This document shows, in pieces, positions 6,550 through 12,566 of a stretch of 12,796 nt of DNA. The translations under genes and the position numbers were made by a program. Within the stretch, counting starts at the first letter, position 1; each line of letters begins with the position of its first letter. The stretch is from Actinomycetes bacterium (GTDB lineage Bacteria > Actinomycetota > Actinomycetes > Actinomycetales > Cellulomonadaceae): contig JAEWGQ010000399.1 in the NCBI GenBank assembly GCA_023388235.1, positions 1 through 12,796 of the forward strand. Direction: 5' to 3'. Below the pieces are notes generated by a model, which was not told the origin of the DNA, did not search any database, and was given only the letters and a program-made list of their open reading frames with translations.

Positions 6550-8059
6550 GGCTGGCCTCCTGGGCGGTCTGTCCGACGGACGCGCCGACGATGTTGTCCT
6601 CCGTGACGTCGCGGCCACGGAGCTCGGCGATGCGCCGGCCGGCGAAGTACACGGCGCAGCGGTCGGCGATGGCGGCGAGCTCGGGGGCGTCGGAGCTCGA
6701 CACCACGACGGCCACGCCGGCGTCGGCGAGCTGCTTCACGAGCTGGTAGATGTCGACCTTGGCGCCGACGTCGACCCCGCGGGTGGGCTCGTTGAGCAGC
6801 AGCACCGAGCAGCCGGACAGCAGCGCCCGGCCGAGCAGGACCTTCTGCTGGTTACCCCCGGAGAGGTTGCCGATCAGCTGGCGGCCGTGCGGCACCCGGA
6901 TGCGCATGTCCCGGCGGAGCGTGGCGAACTGCGCCCGCTCGTCGCGGGGCACCGGCAGCAGCCGGCGCAGCAGCGGCAGCCCCGACCGGTCGCGGGAGAC
7001 CATGGCGTTCTCGGTGACGTCGAGGTGGGGCAGGATCCCCTCGCCCTTGCGGTCCTCGCTGAGCATGAACACCCCGCTCCGCACGGCCTCCCGCGGCGTG
7101 CGGAGCCGGACCGGGCGCCCGTCCACGCGGACGGTCCCCCCGGTGGCCGGCAGGTCGCCGAAGAGCGCCCGGGTGAGCTCGGTGCGCCCGGAGCCGACGA
7201 GCCCCGCGAGCCCGACGATCTCGCCCGCGCGGACGGTGAGGTCGAACGGCTCGGCCACCCCGGGCACGCGCAGCCCGGCGACCTCGAGGCGGGCGCGACC
7301 GTCCCGTGCGGGGGCGGCGTCGCGCTCGAACGCCTGCGGTGCGCGGCCGAGCATGTGCTCGACCAGCCGGGCCTCGTCGAGCTCCGCGGTCGGGGCGTGG
7401 GCGACGAGCGCACCGTCGCGCAGCACGGCGACGTCGTCGCAGAGGGCGAAGATCTCGTCCAGGTGGTGGGAGACGTACACGACGGCCTTGCCGCGCTCGG
7501 CCATCCGCCGAACGATCGCGTGCAGGCGGGTGATCTCGGCGCCGTTCAGGGCCGCGGTCGGCTCGTCCATGATGAGCACGTCGAACTCGCGGGACAGGGC
7601 GCGGGCGATCTCGACCATCTGCCGGTCGCCGACCGTCAGCGACGAGACGGCGCGGTCCGGGTCGAGGTCCAGCCCGAGCTCGTCCAGCAGCTCCGCGGCC
7701 CGGCGCCGCGTGCCCGCCCGGTCGACCACCCCGGCGCGGGTGAGCTCGTGGCCGAGGAACACGTTGTCCGCCACGGAGAGCTGCGGCACCTGCCGGAACT
7801 CCTGGCTCACGACGCTGATCCCCGCCGCCTGCGAGTCGGCCGACCCGCGGAAGGTGCGGGCGGTCCCGTGCACGCGCACGGACCCGCTCACGGGCTGCTC
7901 GATGCCGCCGAGCACCCGGATCAGCGTGCTCTTGCCGGCCCCGTTCTCCCCGACGAGACCGAGCACCTGCCCCGGTTCGAGGTCGAGCGACACGCCCTTG
8001 AGCGCGCGGACCCCGGGGTACTCCTGAACCACGTCCACGACCTGCACCACGGCAGCCAT
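6542..8059 (-). CDS. Sugar ABC transporter ATPase with two nucleotide-binding domains (RbsA/XylG-like)
   Basis: A 505-residue cytoplasmic ATPase that powers sugar import. The first domain has Walker A GENGAGKST at residues 37-45, the signature LTVGDRQMVEIARAL at 141-155, Walker B VLIMDEPT at 161-168 and a switch histidine in VSHHLDE (about 198). The second domain has the degenerate Walker A GLVGSGRTEL (286-295) that is usual for this family, the signature LSGGNQQKV (399-407) and Walker B VLLLNEPTRGVD (419-430). In the second Walker B an Asn (N423) stands where Asp is common. Serines replace the switch histidine of domain 2 (VVVSSSD), which is also common in the family. The length is normal for RbsA. 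The ATG at 8059 follows AGGAGGGG. It lies 61 nt after the binding-protein gene, with a strong hairpin between them, and overlaps permease 1 by 8 nt. Confidence 0.96.
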   Translation of the reverse strand: MAAVVQVVDVVQEYPGVRALKGVSLDLEPGQVLGLVGENGAGKSTLIRVLGGIEQPVSGSVRVHGTARTFRGSADSQAAGISVVSQEFRQVPQLSVADNVFLGHELTRAGVVDRAGTRRRAAELLDELGLDLDPDRAVSSLTVGDRQMVEIARALSREFDVLIMDEPTAALNGAEITRLHAIVRRMAERGKAVVYVSHHLDEIFALCDDVAVLRDGALVAHAPTAELDEARLVEHMLGRAPQAFERDAAPARDGRARLEVAGLRVPGVAEPFDLTVRAGEIVGLAGLVGSGRTELTRALFGDLPATGGTVRVDGRPVRLRTPREAVRSGVFMLSEDRKGEGILPHLDVTENAMVSRDRSGLPLLRRLLPVPRDERAQFATLRRDMRIRVPHGRQLIGNLSGGNQQKVLLGRALLSGCSVLLLNEPTRGVDVGAKVDIYQLVKQLADAGVAVVVSSSDAPELAAIADRCAVYFAGRRIAELRGRDVTEDNIVGASVGQTAQEASHA

Positions 8060-8081
8060 CGACGCCCCTCCTGACGTTGTG

Positions 8082-8115
8082 GGCGGGGACGGTGCCGCGC
8101 GGCGCCGTCCCCGCC
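8082..8115 (-). terminator. Strong intercistronic hairpin between binding-protein and ATPase genes
   Basis: GGCGGGGACGG (8082-8092) pairs perfectly with CCGTCCCCGCC (8105-8115). After one mismatch, a further 3 bp (GCC/GGC) close on a GCGC loop. The hairpin begins 5 nt after the binding-protein stop and ends 22 nt before the ATPase start, clear of its ribosome binding site. The downstream minus-strand bases are CACAACGTC, with no U-run, so it is not a classic full terminator. A partial terminator or a barrier protecting the 3' end of the binding-protein mRNA fits best, giving more binding protein than transporter. Confidence 0.6.
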
Positions 8116-8120
8116 GGCGG

Positions 8121-9152
8121 TCACTTCTGCGCGGCGCGCGAGTCGCGGAAGGCCGCGAGGGAGTCACCCGTGACGATCTCGACCGGGAAGTACACGGTGC
8201 GTGCTCCCTCGTCGTCGAACGCCGGGTCCTCGCCCTGCAGCAGCGCGAGGACGGTCTCGACCGCCTTCATGCCCTGGCCGTAGGGGTCCTGCGCGACGGT
8301 GGCGCTCATCAGGCCCTGCTCGATCAGGTCGAGCGCGCCGTCGGCGCCGTCGAAGCCGATCAGGTAGAAGCCGTCCTGGACGGACTTGCCGGCGGTCTCC
8401 ATGGCGCGCTGCGCGCCGATCGCCGAGTCGTCGTTCGCGGCGTAGATGACCTGGAGGTCCGGGTTCGCGGACAGCATGTCCTGCGCGGCGGCGAAGCCGC
8501 CGTCCACGGTGTCCTGCCCGTCGAGGCTGGCGACGACCTCGAAGTCGTCGTTCTCGGCGAGCGTGTCGACGAAGCCCGCGACGCGCTCCTCGCCGACCAC
8601 CGAGCCGGCGTGCAGCTCGATCACGCCGACCTTGTGCGGGCCGGGCTGGTCACCGAGCTGGTCCACGACGTACTGGGCGGCGATCTCCCCGCCGTTGTAG
8701 TTGTTGGACAGGATGTAGCCGTCGTAGTCGCCGGCGGTGCCGATGTCCGCGATCACGACCGGGATCTTCGCCGCGTGGGCGGCGTCGATGGTCGACGGGA
8801 GCGCCGAGGGCTGCACGGGCGTGACGATCAGGCCCGAGATCCCCTGGTTGATGAGGTCGAGCGACCCGGAGACCTGCTGCTGCTGGTCGGACTTCTGGTC
8901 CACGACGACCACGTCGACGCCGGCGGCCTCCGCGCCGGCCTTGACGCCCGCGGAGTACGACTGCCAGTACGGGTTCTGCAGGTCGTAGACGGAGTACCCG
9001 AGGGTCAGCGGGTCCTTCGCCTCGAACTCGGTCGAGCCGCCGCCCGACGGGGCGGAGCCCTCGGCGGCGGGCTCGTCGGCGCCGCTGGCGCAGGCCGACA
9101 GCATCAGGGTGGCGGCCGCGGTCAGCGCGATCGCACGAGAGAGGTGGCGCAC
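8121..9152 (-). CDS. Sugar-binding lipoprotein of the ABC transporter (RbsB-like)
   Basis: A 343-residue extracellular solute-binding lipoprotein. A signal peptide (MRHLSRAIALTAAATLML) ends in the lipobox LSAC, with Cys21 as the lipidated residue. A flexible Gly/Ser/Glu linker (about 22-45) then leads to a periplasmic-binding-protein type 1 fold of the ribose/galactose group (Peripla_BP_4). Likely ligand-contact regions are NPYW (60-63), the hinge region PVVIADIGT (131-139), YAANDDSAIGA (237-247), GFDGADGALDLI (266-277) and ATVAQDPYGQG (284-294). The NPYW aromatic pair and the aspartate and asparagine residues suit a small sugar. The GTG at 9152 follows AAAGGAGA. It is the second gene of the operon, separated from the isomerase-like gene by a repeat-containing 76-nt spacer. 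The sugar bound is not identifiable from sequence. Confidence 0.93.
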   Translation of the reverse strand: MRHLSRAIALTAAATLMLSACASGADEPAAEGSAPSGGGSTEFEAKDPLTLGYSVYDLQNPYWQSYSAGVKAGAEAAGVDVVVVDQKSDQQQQVSGSLDLINQGISGLIVTPVQPSALPSTIDAAHAAKIPVVIADIGTAGDYDGYILSNNYNGGEIAAQYVVDQLGDQPGPHKVGVIELHAGSVVGEERVAGFVDTLAENDDFEVVASLDGQDTVDGGFAAAQDMLSANPDLQVIYAANDDSAIGAQRAMETAGKSVQDGFYLIGFDGADGALDLIEQGLMSATVAQDPYGQGMKAVETVLALLQGEDPAFDDEGARTVYFPVEIVTGDSLAAFRDSRAAQK

Positions 9153-9173
9153 AGGACTGTCTCCTTTGACTGT

Positions 9174-9189
9174 GCCGGACGGGGCCGGC
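9174..9189 (-). other. Small hairpin just upstream of the binding-protein ribosome binding site
   Basis: GCCGG (9174-9178) and CCGGC (9185-9189) can pair over a 6-nt loop in the transcript, about a dozen bases upstream of the binding-protein ribosome binding site. It is short, and its importance is uncertain. Confidence 0.25.
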
Positions 9190-9221
9190 GGGCGGTGCGG
9201 TGGGCGGTGCGGTGGGCGGGT
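9190..9221 (-). repeat. 12-bp tandem repeat, about 2.7 copies, in the spacer before the binding-protein gene
   Basis: GGGCGGTGCGGT occurs at 9190-9201 and again, identically, at 9202-9213. A partial third copy, GGGCGGgT, is at 9214-9221. In the transcript (minus strand) it reads as a C-rich, guanine-poor and probably unstructured tract between the isomerase-like gene and the binding-protein gene. It is outside both coding regions, so it is not a protein repeat. It may be simple slippage, or it may affect mRNA processing. Confidence 0.75.
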
Positions 9222-9228
9222 GCCCGGG

Positions 9229-9978
9229 TCAGGCGATGGCGGTCGCGAGCCGGCCGGAGCTGGCCGCCTCCGCGACGAAGGTGTTGTCGTGCAGGCCGCG
9301 CCACTGCGGCAGGGGGGCGGCCTTGTCGTGCGCGTGCTCGGTCGGCTCGTGGCTGTACGTCGAGACCTCGCGCACGACCAGCGGCACCGGGGAGTCGGCC
9401 GGGCAGCGGAACGCGTGCAGGTGCTTGCGGTGCATGACGAACTTCGGGTCGCCGGCGCGCAGGCGCGCGTAGCTGGTGAGCCGGGCGTAGGACTCCTCGC
9501 GTCCCGCCGGCAGCGCGACACCCTCCGGCCAGGGCGAGCCCGCGGGCATGGGGCTGAACGCGAGCACCTCGTCGTCGCCGACGGCCACCGGCTCGGGGGC
9601 GTAGAAGACCTCCATCTCGCCGAGGACGACCTCGTACGACTCGGTCTTGCGCTGGTGGAAGTGCGGGGGGCAGAACTTGCCCGGGTGCACGATCATCAGC
9701 TTGTCGCAGAGCCCGGAGTACTCCGCGTGCGCGGCGCCGGCGGCGGGCAGCCCGTCCACGGCCGGCTCGTTGAGCGACTCGAGGATGACCATCACCTCGT
9801 AGGGCTCGCGCGACCACAGGCCGTGGGCGAAGGCGTCGTACTGGTCGTCGCCGAACACGATGCCGGCGCTGTCGTTCACCATGTCCGGGGTGACGGGGTA
9901 GCGCAGGGCCCGCGCCAGGCTCGCGGCCTCGTTGAGCCACTCGTCGTACTCGCGGCGGGAGACGGACGTCCGGGTCAC
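9229..9978 (-). CDS. D-lyxose-isomerase-like cupin (sugar isomerase candidate)
   Basis: A 249-residue cupin-fold protein resembling the D-lyxose ketol-isomerase family (PF07385 type). The metal-binding core is CPPHFHQRKTES at residues 103-114, with H106, H108 and E113 in the family's H-x-H-x4-E spacing. A later histidine in KHLHAF (185-190) completes the site. KLMIVHPGK (93-101), the strand before the metal motif, and VVREVST (201-207), near the C-terminal edge of the cupin, also match the family layout. The likely reaction is aldose-ketose interconversion, for example D-lyxose to D-xylulose or mannose to fructose, in the cytoplasm with Mn2+ or a similar ion. I chose the GTG at 9978 because GGAGGACCTC sits directly before it. 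The ATG at 9990 overlaps that site. It is the first gene of the operon, downstream of the twin operators. Substrate and direction are unproven. Confidence 0.72.
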   Translation of the reverse strand: MTRTSVSRREYDEWLNEAASLARALRYPVTPDMVNDSAGIVFGDDQYDAFAHGLWSREPYEVMVILESLNEPAVDGLPAAGAAHAEYSGLCDKLMIVHPGKFCPPHFHQRKTESYEVVLGEMEVFYAPEPVAVGDDEVLAFSPMPAGSPWPEGVALPAGREESYARLTSYARLRAGDPKFVMHRKHLHAFRCPADSPVPLVVREVSTYSHEPTEHAHDKAAPLPQWRGLHDNTFVAEAASSGRLATAIA

Positions 9979-10033
9979 GAGGTCCTCCATCGGATCGTGG
10001 GCCGCGCCCCTCGTCGGGCGGGCGGCGGTACGT

Positions 10034-10061
10034 ATGAACCGGTTCATTGTGAACCGGTTCA
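10034..10061. promoter_or_regulatory. Twin LacI-family operators of the sugar operon
   Basis: Two perfect palindromes stand side by side: ATGAACCGGTTCAT (10034-10047) and TGAACCGGTTCA (10050-10061). They share the 12-bp core TGAACCGGTTCA, which has the central CG step and TGA/TCA ends typical of LacI/GalR-family sites. Their centres are 15 bp apart, about one and a half helical turns. They lie between the repressor stop and the isomerase-like gene, at or just downstream of the likely promoter, so the adjacent repressor is the obvious ligand. The site is strikingly AT-rich for this DNA. Confidence 0.88.
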
Positions 10062-10062
10062 T

Positions 10063-10091
10063 ACCCTGCCCGGTCCGCCCCGCGGTGTCAA
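10063..10091 (-). promoter_or_regulatory. Candidate promoter of the sugar operon
   Basis: The minus strand has a perfect TTGACA (-35) at 10091-10086. After 17 nt comes CAGGGT (10068-10063), which keeps only A2 and T6 of a TANNNT -10 box. Transcription would start near 10055, inside the twin operators, which suits repression by steric block. The -10 match is poor, so the exact placement is uncertain. Confidence 0.4.
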
Positions 10092-10133
10092 TCCCGCAAG
10101 GTCACGGTTCGGTGAAGCCCGGGGACGGCCGCG

Positions 10134-11174
10134 TCAGCGGGCGGGCGCGCCCACGCTCGACGCCCGCACCACGAGGTGCGCCTCGAACTCGACGTGCTCG
10201 CCCGGCACGCGGTCGCCGGCCCGGAGCAGCAGCCCGGCCGCGGCCAGGCCCATGTCGTACGAGGGCTGGCGGACGGTCGTCAGCGGCGGGTTGAGGGCGG
10301 GGGCGAAGTCGGCGTCGTCGTAGCCGACCAGCGCCACGTCGTCCGGCACCCGGATGCCGCGCTCCTGCATCGCGAGCAGCGCGCCGAGCGCCAGCATGTC
10401 GTTGACGCACATCACGGCGGTCACGCGACCGGTGTCCAGCAGCGGCGTCACCGCGGCCGCACCCTCCGCCACGGTCAGGTCGCGCACCTCGACGTCCACC
10501 AGGACCTCGTCGGGGGCGAGCCCGGCGTCCCGCAGCGCCTGGGCCGCGCCCTCGCGGCGCTCGGCGCACCACGACACCGAGACCGGGCCGTTGACCAGCG
10601 CGATGCGCCGGTGCCCCTCCGCGATGAGGTGCGCCATGGCGAGCCGCGCACCGCGCACGTTGTCGAGGCTGACCCAGGCGCCGCCCGACGCGCGCCCCTG
10701 GCGCTCCAGCGTGACGACCCCGAGCCGCCGGCGCTCGAAGGCCGCCCAGTCCGACGCCCGGTCGACGATGGGGGCGATCACCAGGCCGTCGACACCCTGG
10801 CTCTCCAGGCCCAGGAGCACGTGGCGCTGGCGGTCCGGGTCCTGGTGCGTCGAGCCCACGACCATCGTCAGGCCCGCGGCGTCGACGCCGGCCTCGACCC
10901 CGCGCAGCACCCCCGCCCAGAACGGGTTGCCCACGTCGGGGACCACGACCCCCACCAGCTCGGACCGGCGGCTGCGCAGCTGCCCGGCGGCGCGGGACGG
11001 CACGAAGCCCAGGGCGTGCATGGCCGCCTCGACGCGCTCGCGCGTCTCCGGCGCGACGCGGTCCGGGTTGTTCAGGACGTTCGACACCGTGCCCAGCGAG
11101 ACGCCGGCGCGCGCGGCGACGTCGCGCACCCCGATGGAGCGACCCGTGCGATCCCGTCGTGCGTCGTTCGGCAC
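10134..11174 (-). CDS. LacI-family transcriptional repressor of the sugar operon
   Basis: A 346-residue DNA-binding repressor. The N-terminal helix-turn-helix is at residues 16-35 (VRDVAARAGVSLGTVSNVLN), followed by the hinge helix SRAAGQLRS (60-68), whose Leu66 is the residue that intercalates at the central CG step in LacI/PurR. The effector domain (about 72-340) is of the sugar-binding type, with VVPDVGNPFWAGVL (77-90), CVNDMLALGA (256-265) and LVGYDDADFAPALNPPLTTVRQP (282-304). The GTG at 11174 follows AGGGGAG. It lies upstream of the operon on the same strand, with the twin palindromes in between. The expected logic is that a sugar releases the repressor and induces the operon. No matching palindrome lies before its own gene, so autorepression is not indicated. 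Confidence 0.95.
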   Translation of the reverse strand: MPNDARRDRTGRSIGVRDVAARAGVSLGTVSNVLNNPDRVAPETRERVEAAMHALGFVPSRAAGQLRSRRSELVGVVVPDVGNPFWAGVLRGVEAGVDAAGLTMVVGSTHQDPDRQRHVLLGLESQGVDGLVIAPIVDRASDWAAFERRRLGVVTLERQGRASGGAWVSLDNVRGARLAMAHLIAEGHRRIALVNGPVSVSWCAERREGAAQALRDAGLAPDEVLVDVEVRDLTVAEGAAAVTPLLDTGRVTAVMCVNDMLALGALLAMQERGIRVPDDVALVGYDDADFAPALNPPLTTVRQPSYDMGLAAAGLLLRAGDRVPGEHVEFEAHLVVRASSVGAPAR

Positions 11175-11232
11175 GCGCTCCCCTGTTCGTCCGGGCGACC
11201 GTCATCGTCGCCGTTCGTGCCACGTTGACCAG

Positions 11233-11244
11233 GGGGTCGACCCC
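11233..11244. other. 12-bp palindrome in the repressor leader
   Basis: GGGGTCGACCCC is a perfect palindrome about 60 nt upstream of the LacI-family gene's start. Its centre is C-G, but it lacks the TGA/TCA ends of the operon operators, so it is not a good site for the same repressor. A TAGCAT (minus strand, 11266-11261) just upstream of it could be a -10 box for the repressor gene. The palindrome may be chance in GC-rich DNA. Confidence 0.3.
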
Positions 11245-11311
11245 GCAGGTCCGCGCACGGATGCTACAGCCCGGCAGGTGACGGCCGACCGGGACCCCCG
11301 CGCCGGGATGC

Positions 11312-11335
11312 GTGATGTGATATCACTTTGCTATC
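11312..11335. promoter_or_regulatory. Candidate operator/promoter element of the SPFH operon
   Basis: This is an AT-rich island in very GC-rich surroundings. GTGATATCAC (11317-11326) is a perfect 10-bp palindrome, preceded by a third copy of the half-site, GTGAT (11312-11316). The motif TGATATC (11318-11324) recurs as TGCTATC (11329-11335), exactly 11 bp on, about one helical turn. It lies 38-61 nt upstream of the SPFH start. Ribbon-helix-helix proteins often bind short inverted or direct repeats ahead of their own operon, and such a protein is the second gene here. No confident -35/-10 pair could be assigned. Confidence 0.5.
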
Positions 11336-11372
11336 GCCCGGAGCCGCCGGGCCGCGTCACCAGGAGGTCCCC

Positions 11373-12329
11373 GTGCCCGAGACAGTCCCGCCGCAGGAGT
11401 CGCAGGGCGGCGAGCCCGCCGGCCAGCCCGTCGGTCACGGCGGCGCGCGGGTGGACATCGAGGAGCGGCCCGCCCGGTCCGCCGGCGCCGCGGGCGCCGC
11501 CCTCGCCCTCGTGGCGTCGCTCGCGCTGGTCGGCGGGTCGGTCCCGCTGTTCGTCGCGGCGGACGGCGGCTCGGCCCTGCTGGTCGTCGCCGGCGTGCTC
11601 GCCGCGCTGCTCGGCTGCCTCGGCCTCACCGCCCTGTCCATCGTGTCGCCCGGGCAGACGATGGTCGTGCAGCTGTTCGGCCGGTACCTCGGGACGATCC
11701 GCCGCACCGGGCTCGTGCTCACCGTCCCCCTGACCACCCGCAGGCGCGTGTCGGTCCGCGTGCGCAACTTCGAGACCAACGAGCTCAAGGTCAACGAGGC
11801 CGACGGCAACCCGATCAACATCGCGGCCATCGTCGTCTGGCAGGTCGCCGACACCGCCAAGGCCACCTTCGCGGTCGAGGACTACGCCGACTTCGTGCGG
11901 GTGCAGTCCGAGTCCGCGCTCCGCCACGTCGCGATGTCCCACCCCTACGACCACGCCGACGACGGCGAGCAGTCGCTGCGCGGCGCGACCGACGTCGTCT
12001 CCGGCGAGATCGCCGCCGAGGTGGCCGCCCGCGTGGTCATCGCCGGCATCGAGGTGATCGAGGCCCGGATCTCCAACCTCGCGTACGCCCCGGAGATCGC
12101 CCAGGCCATGCTCCAGCGGCAGCAGGCCGGCGCGATCATCGCCGCCCGCGAGCGGATCGTCGAGGGCGCGGTGTCGATGGTCGAGGACGCGCTGTCCCGG
12201 CTCGAGCGGGACGACGTCGTGGTGCTGGACGACGAGCGCCGCGCCGCGATGGTGTCGAACCTGCTCGTGGTGCTGTGCGGCGAGGGCCGCGCGACACCGG
12301 TGGTGAACACGGGCAGCCTGTACGCATGA
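11373..12329 (+). CDS. SPFH/Band 7 domain membrane protein
   Basis: A 318-residue protein starting at a GTG preceded by CAGGAGGTCCCC. A hydrophilic N-terminus (1-35) precedes two hydrophobic segments, about 38-60 and 66-88, which should anchor it in the membrane. The Band 7 (prohibitin/stomatin-like) domain follows from about residue 92: SPGQTMVVQLFGRYLGT (92-108), NFETNELKVN (132-141), PINIAAIVVWQVAD (147-160), YADFVRVQSESALRHVA (171-187), then the helical part IAAEVAARVVIAGIEVIEARI and AYAPEIAQAMLQRQQAGAIIAAR. The C-terminal part has an acidic helix and ends at SLYA. Such proteins form membrane-associated oligomers or scaffolds; no catalytic residues are expected. Its TGA overlaps the ATG of the ribbon-helix-helix gene, so the two are translationally coupled. 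The partner it scaffolds is unknown. Confidence 0.92.
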   Translation: MPETVPPQESQGGEPAGQPVGHGGARVDIEERPARSAGAAGAALALVASLALVGGSVPLFVAADGGSALLVVAGVLAALLGCLGLTALSIVSPGQTMVVQLFGRYLGTIRRTGLVLTVPLTTRRRVSVRVRNFETNELKVNEADGNPINIAAIVVWQVADTAKATFAVEDYADFVRVQSESALRHVAMSHPYDHADDGEQSLRGATDVVSGEIAAEVAARVVIAGIEVIEARISNLAYAPEIAQAMLQRQQAGAIIAARERIVEGAVSMVEDALSRLERDDVVVLDDERRAAMVSNLLVVLCGEGRATPVVNTGSLYA

Positions 12330-12562
12330 GCGAGACGCCCGGGGGGCCGCCGGGCGGGGACGTCCCCGCCCGGCGCGAGCGCAAGTCCGTGCTGCTGCGG
12401 CTCGACCCCGCCGTGCACGACGCGCTCGCCCGCTGGGCGGCGGACGACCTGCGCTCCGTCAACGCGCAGATGGAGCTCCTGCTGCGCCGCGCCCTCACCG
12501 AGGCCGGCCGGATGCCGCACGACGCCGCCGCCCCACGCGGCCGGGGCCGCCCCCGCCGCTAG
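12326..12562 (+). CDS. Small ribbon-helix-helix (Arc-like) DNA-binding protein
   Basis: A 78-residue protein starting at the ATG of an ATGA overlap with the SPFH stop. A short disordered N-terminus (1-17) precedes a ribbon-helix-helix fold: strand KSVLLRLD (20-27), helix A PAVHDALARWAADD (28-41), and helix B SVNAQMELLLRRAL (44-57). RSVNAQME resembles the R-S-V-N-x-x-I stretch of Arc and the HicB-type antitoxin C-terminus. The tail ends in RGRGRPRR (71-78), an R-G-R-P core like an AT-hook. It is annotation-like to HicB-family antitoxins, but no toxin gene lies beside it; the partner is the SPFH gene. It probably regulates its own operon through the AT-rich element upstream. Its length is normal for the fold. 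Confidence 0.85.
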   Translation: MSETPGGPPGGDVPARRERKSVLLRLDPAVHDALARWAADDLRSVNAQMELLLRRALTEAGRMPHDAAAPRGRGRPRR

Positions 12563-12566
12563 CGGC

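Noticed and set aside
6335..8074. A 579-residue plus-strand frame opposite the ATPase
   Set aside because: It is the shadow of a gene with complete Walker and signature motifs; its own translation is rich in Asp/Val/His/Gln with no domain.
8079..9437. A 452-residue plus-strand frame opposite the binding lipoprotein
   Set aside because: It is the antisense of a gene with signal peptide, lipobox and ligand-binding motifs, and has no ribosome binding site of note.
12326..12562. Toxin-antitoxin system
   Set aside because: The small protein has an antitoxin-like fold, but its only operon partner is a membrane SPFH protein and no toxin-like gene is adjacent.
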